NCBI GenBank assembly: GCA_022561255.1
Contig: JADFRO010000079.1
Location: 1 to 6,537, forward strand
Reading direction: 5' to 3'
Length of the DNA stretch: 6,537 bases
Source: Planctomycetota bacterium
Lineage (GTDB): Bacteria; Planctomycetota; Phycisphaerae; UBA1845
Shown here: positions 5,467-6,537 of the stretch, piece by piece
How the letters are laid out: every line of letters begins with the position of its first letter
Numbering within the stretch: the first letter of the stretch is position 1
The notes under the pieces: model-generated
Told to the model about the DNA's origin: nothing
Database searches by the model: none
What the model saw: only the letters and a program-made list of their open reading frames with translations
Position numbers and translations under genes: made by a program

Positions 5467-6537
5467 CTATTCACGACTGGCAGCGATGTTTGCGTGGGCG
5501 TTGCGATCAGATCGTAGTCCTTGGATTTTATGCAGCGCACGCCGACAAAATCGCCGGGCGACGCGTCGCACGCTTCGACGATGGTGACGCCATCCACTTG
5601 AGGCGCCTGCCCCTGATGTCGGGCTATGACGCTTCCCGACTCGAGAGTCTGGTCGACCAGAACGTCGAATCGATCGGCGATACGCTCCCGTGCCATCGAG
5701 AACGCCACCTCCTGTTGAGCGCTCATGAGTGCGTCCACACGCCGGCGCTTCGTAGCGTCGGGAATCTGATCCGCCATTCGACCAGCCGGCGTGTCCGGCT
5801 CCCTGGAGTAGGGAAACACGCCCAGCGCATCGAAACCGAAGGCGCGGATGAAGTCCATGAGTTCCTGGAATTCTTCTTGCGTTTCGCCCGGAAATCCGGC
5901 GATCAGCGTCGTTCGAACGGAGACGCCGGGGATGCGATCGCGAATGCGTCGCAAGAGCCGCTCGGTCGCGCTGCGGTCGATCCGTCGATGCATGCTCTTG
6001 AGGACTCGATCGCTGATGTGCTGCAACGGTATGTCGATGTAATTGCAAACGTGGTCACACTCTGCGATGGCATCGAGCATCTCGTCTGACAGAACGGAGG
6101 GGTAGACGTACATAAGGCGAATCCACTTGAGCCCGTCGATCTTGTTGAGCCGCCGGAGAAGAGATGCCAGCCCACCTTCAATCGCATCCTCGCCCAGACC
6201 ATAGCTGGTCGTGTCCTGTCCGATCAAGATGATCTCTACGGCGCCGTCAGCCACCAACTCCCGCGCCTCCGCCTCGACCATTGCGGGCGGTTTACAATGC
6301 ATTCGTCCGCGAATCGAAGGAATCGTACAGAACGTACATTTCTGGTCACACCCTTCGCTGATGCGCAGATAGGCGTAATGGCGAGGTGTCAGCCGTAGAC
6401 GTGCGGTGTCGATCTGCGTAAACGGGTGATAGTCGGACAGAAAGATGTCCGCGACGCGGTCGGCGCGTGGCCGCTGCGTACCGACAACCGCGCGAACGAT
6501 GTCATCCCGGTTGTTCACTCCGACCAGCGCGTCGATC
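5463..6537 (-). CDS. rimO: Ribosomal protein S12 methylthiotransferase RimO (partial, 5' end outside window)
   Basis: RimO is a radical-SAM enzyme that methylthiolates the conserved aspartate of ribosomal protein uS12 (Asp89 in E. coli). About 357 codons are visible and the frame runs off the right edge, so the N-terminal UPF0004 domain with its own cluster cysteines is mostly missing. The radical-SAM cluster motif is clear: SEGCDQKCTFC at about 6363-6327, preceded by LTPRHYAYLRI, which is RimO-like. IPSIRGRM follows, then IILIGQDTTSYG. The LTPRHYAYL and IPSIRG wording separates it from the tRNA enzyme MiaB. A C-terminal TRAM domain covers about the last 75 residues (from RIADRFDVLVDQ to KSKDYDLIAT). 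A GTG at 6518 is an internal valine, not the start, because the frame and the similarity continue upstream. The family is usually about 440 residues, so roughly 80-90 should lie outside. It is the first visible gene of a coupled operon with pgsA and uppP. Confidence 0.95.
   Translation of the reverse strand, partial: IDALVGVNNRDDIVRAVVGTQRPRADRVADIFLSDYHPFTQIDTARLRLTPRHYAYLRISEGCDQKCTFCTIPSIRGRMHCKPPAMVEAEARELVADGAVEIILIGQDTTSYGLGEDAIEGGLASLLRRLNKIDGLKWIRLMYVYPSVLSDEMLDAIAECDHVCNYIDIPLQHISDRVLKSMHRRIDRSATERLLRRIRDRIPGVSVRTTLIAGFPGETQEEFQELMDFIRAFGFDALGVFPYSREPDTPAGRMADQIPDATKRRRVDALMSAQQEVAFSMARERIADRFDVLVDQTLESGSVIARHQGQAPQVDGVTIVEACDASPGDFVGVRCIKSKDYDLIATPTQTSLPVVNR

Noticed and set aside
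5490..6089. Open frame of 199 codons on the plus strand opposite rimO
   Set aside because: It is antisense to the RimO radical-SAM and TRAM coding region and has no recognisable domain.
6516..6518. GTG at 6516-6518 as the rimO start
   Set aside because: The frame stays open to the window edge (IDALVG before this codon resembles the RimO inter-domain region), and starting here would remove the UPF0004 domain.

Overview
This window holds two convergent gene blocks of ordinary bacterial housekeeping genes, with very little non-coding DNA. It is GC-rich by eye and the genes are tightly packed. The families point to a free-living bacterium with a full respiratory Complex I. Some wording in NuoM (ISSPMCFFLVG, YDRAHHREINRFGG) and NuoN (LHFWCPDAFQGA) reminds me of Planctomycetota-type sequences, but that is a weak recollection-based guess, not a taxonomic assignment.

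Plus strand, about 1-3974: a short 3' remnant of an upstream gene, probably nuoL by operon convention. It is followed by nuoM (start preferred at 166), nuoN (start preferred at 1909) and a small gene for a 147-residue helical protein. That small gene overlaps the nuoN stop by 4 bases (ATGA). NuoM and NuoN are the antiporter-like membrane subunits of NADH:quinone oxidoreductase, and they retain the Lys/Glu residues of the proton channels. The small protein looks like a four-helix, ferritin-like bundle and is the only gene here without a clear function.

Minus strand, read from 6537 down to 4016: rimO (its start lies beyond the window), pgsA and uppP. Each junction is a 4-base start/stop overlap, which suggests one translationally coupled transcript. 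RimO methylthiolates ribosomal protein S12, PgsA commits CDP-diacylglycerol to phosphatidylglycerol synthesis, and UppP recycles undecaprenyl pyrophosphate for cell-wall assembly. The last two connect this operon to the envelope.

The two operons end tail to tail, 41 bases apart (3975-4015), with no convincing intrinsic terminator. No RNA genes, mobile elements, CRISPR arrays or long repeats are visible, and there is no gene-free stretch of more than 300 bases. The best candidates for a second look are the ferritin-like gene coupled to nuoN, a set of mutually exclusive hairpins between nuoM and nuoN, and an unusual substitution in a conserved NuoN motif. I see no evidence for a new biological system here.
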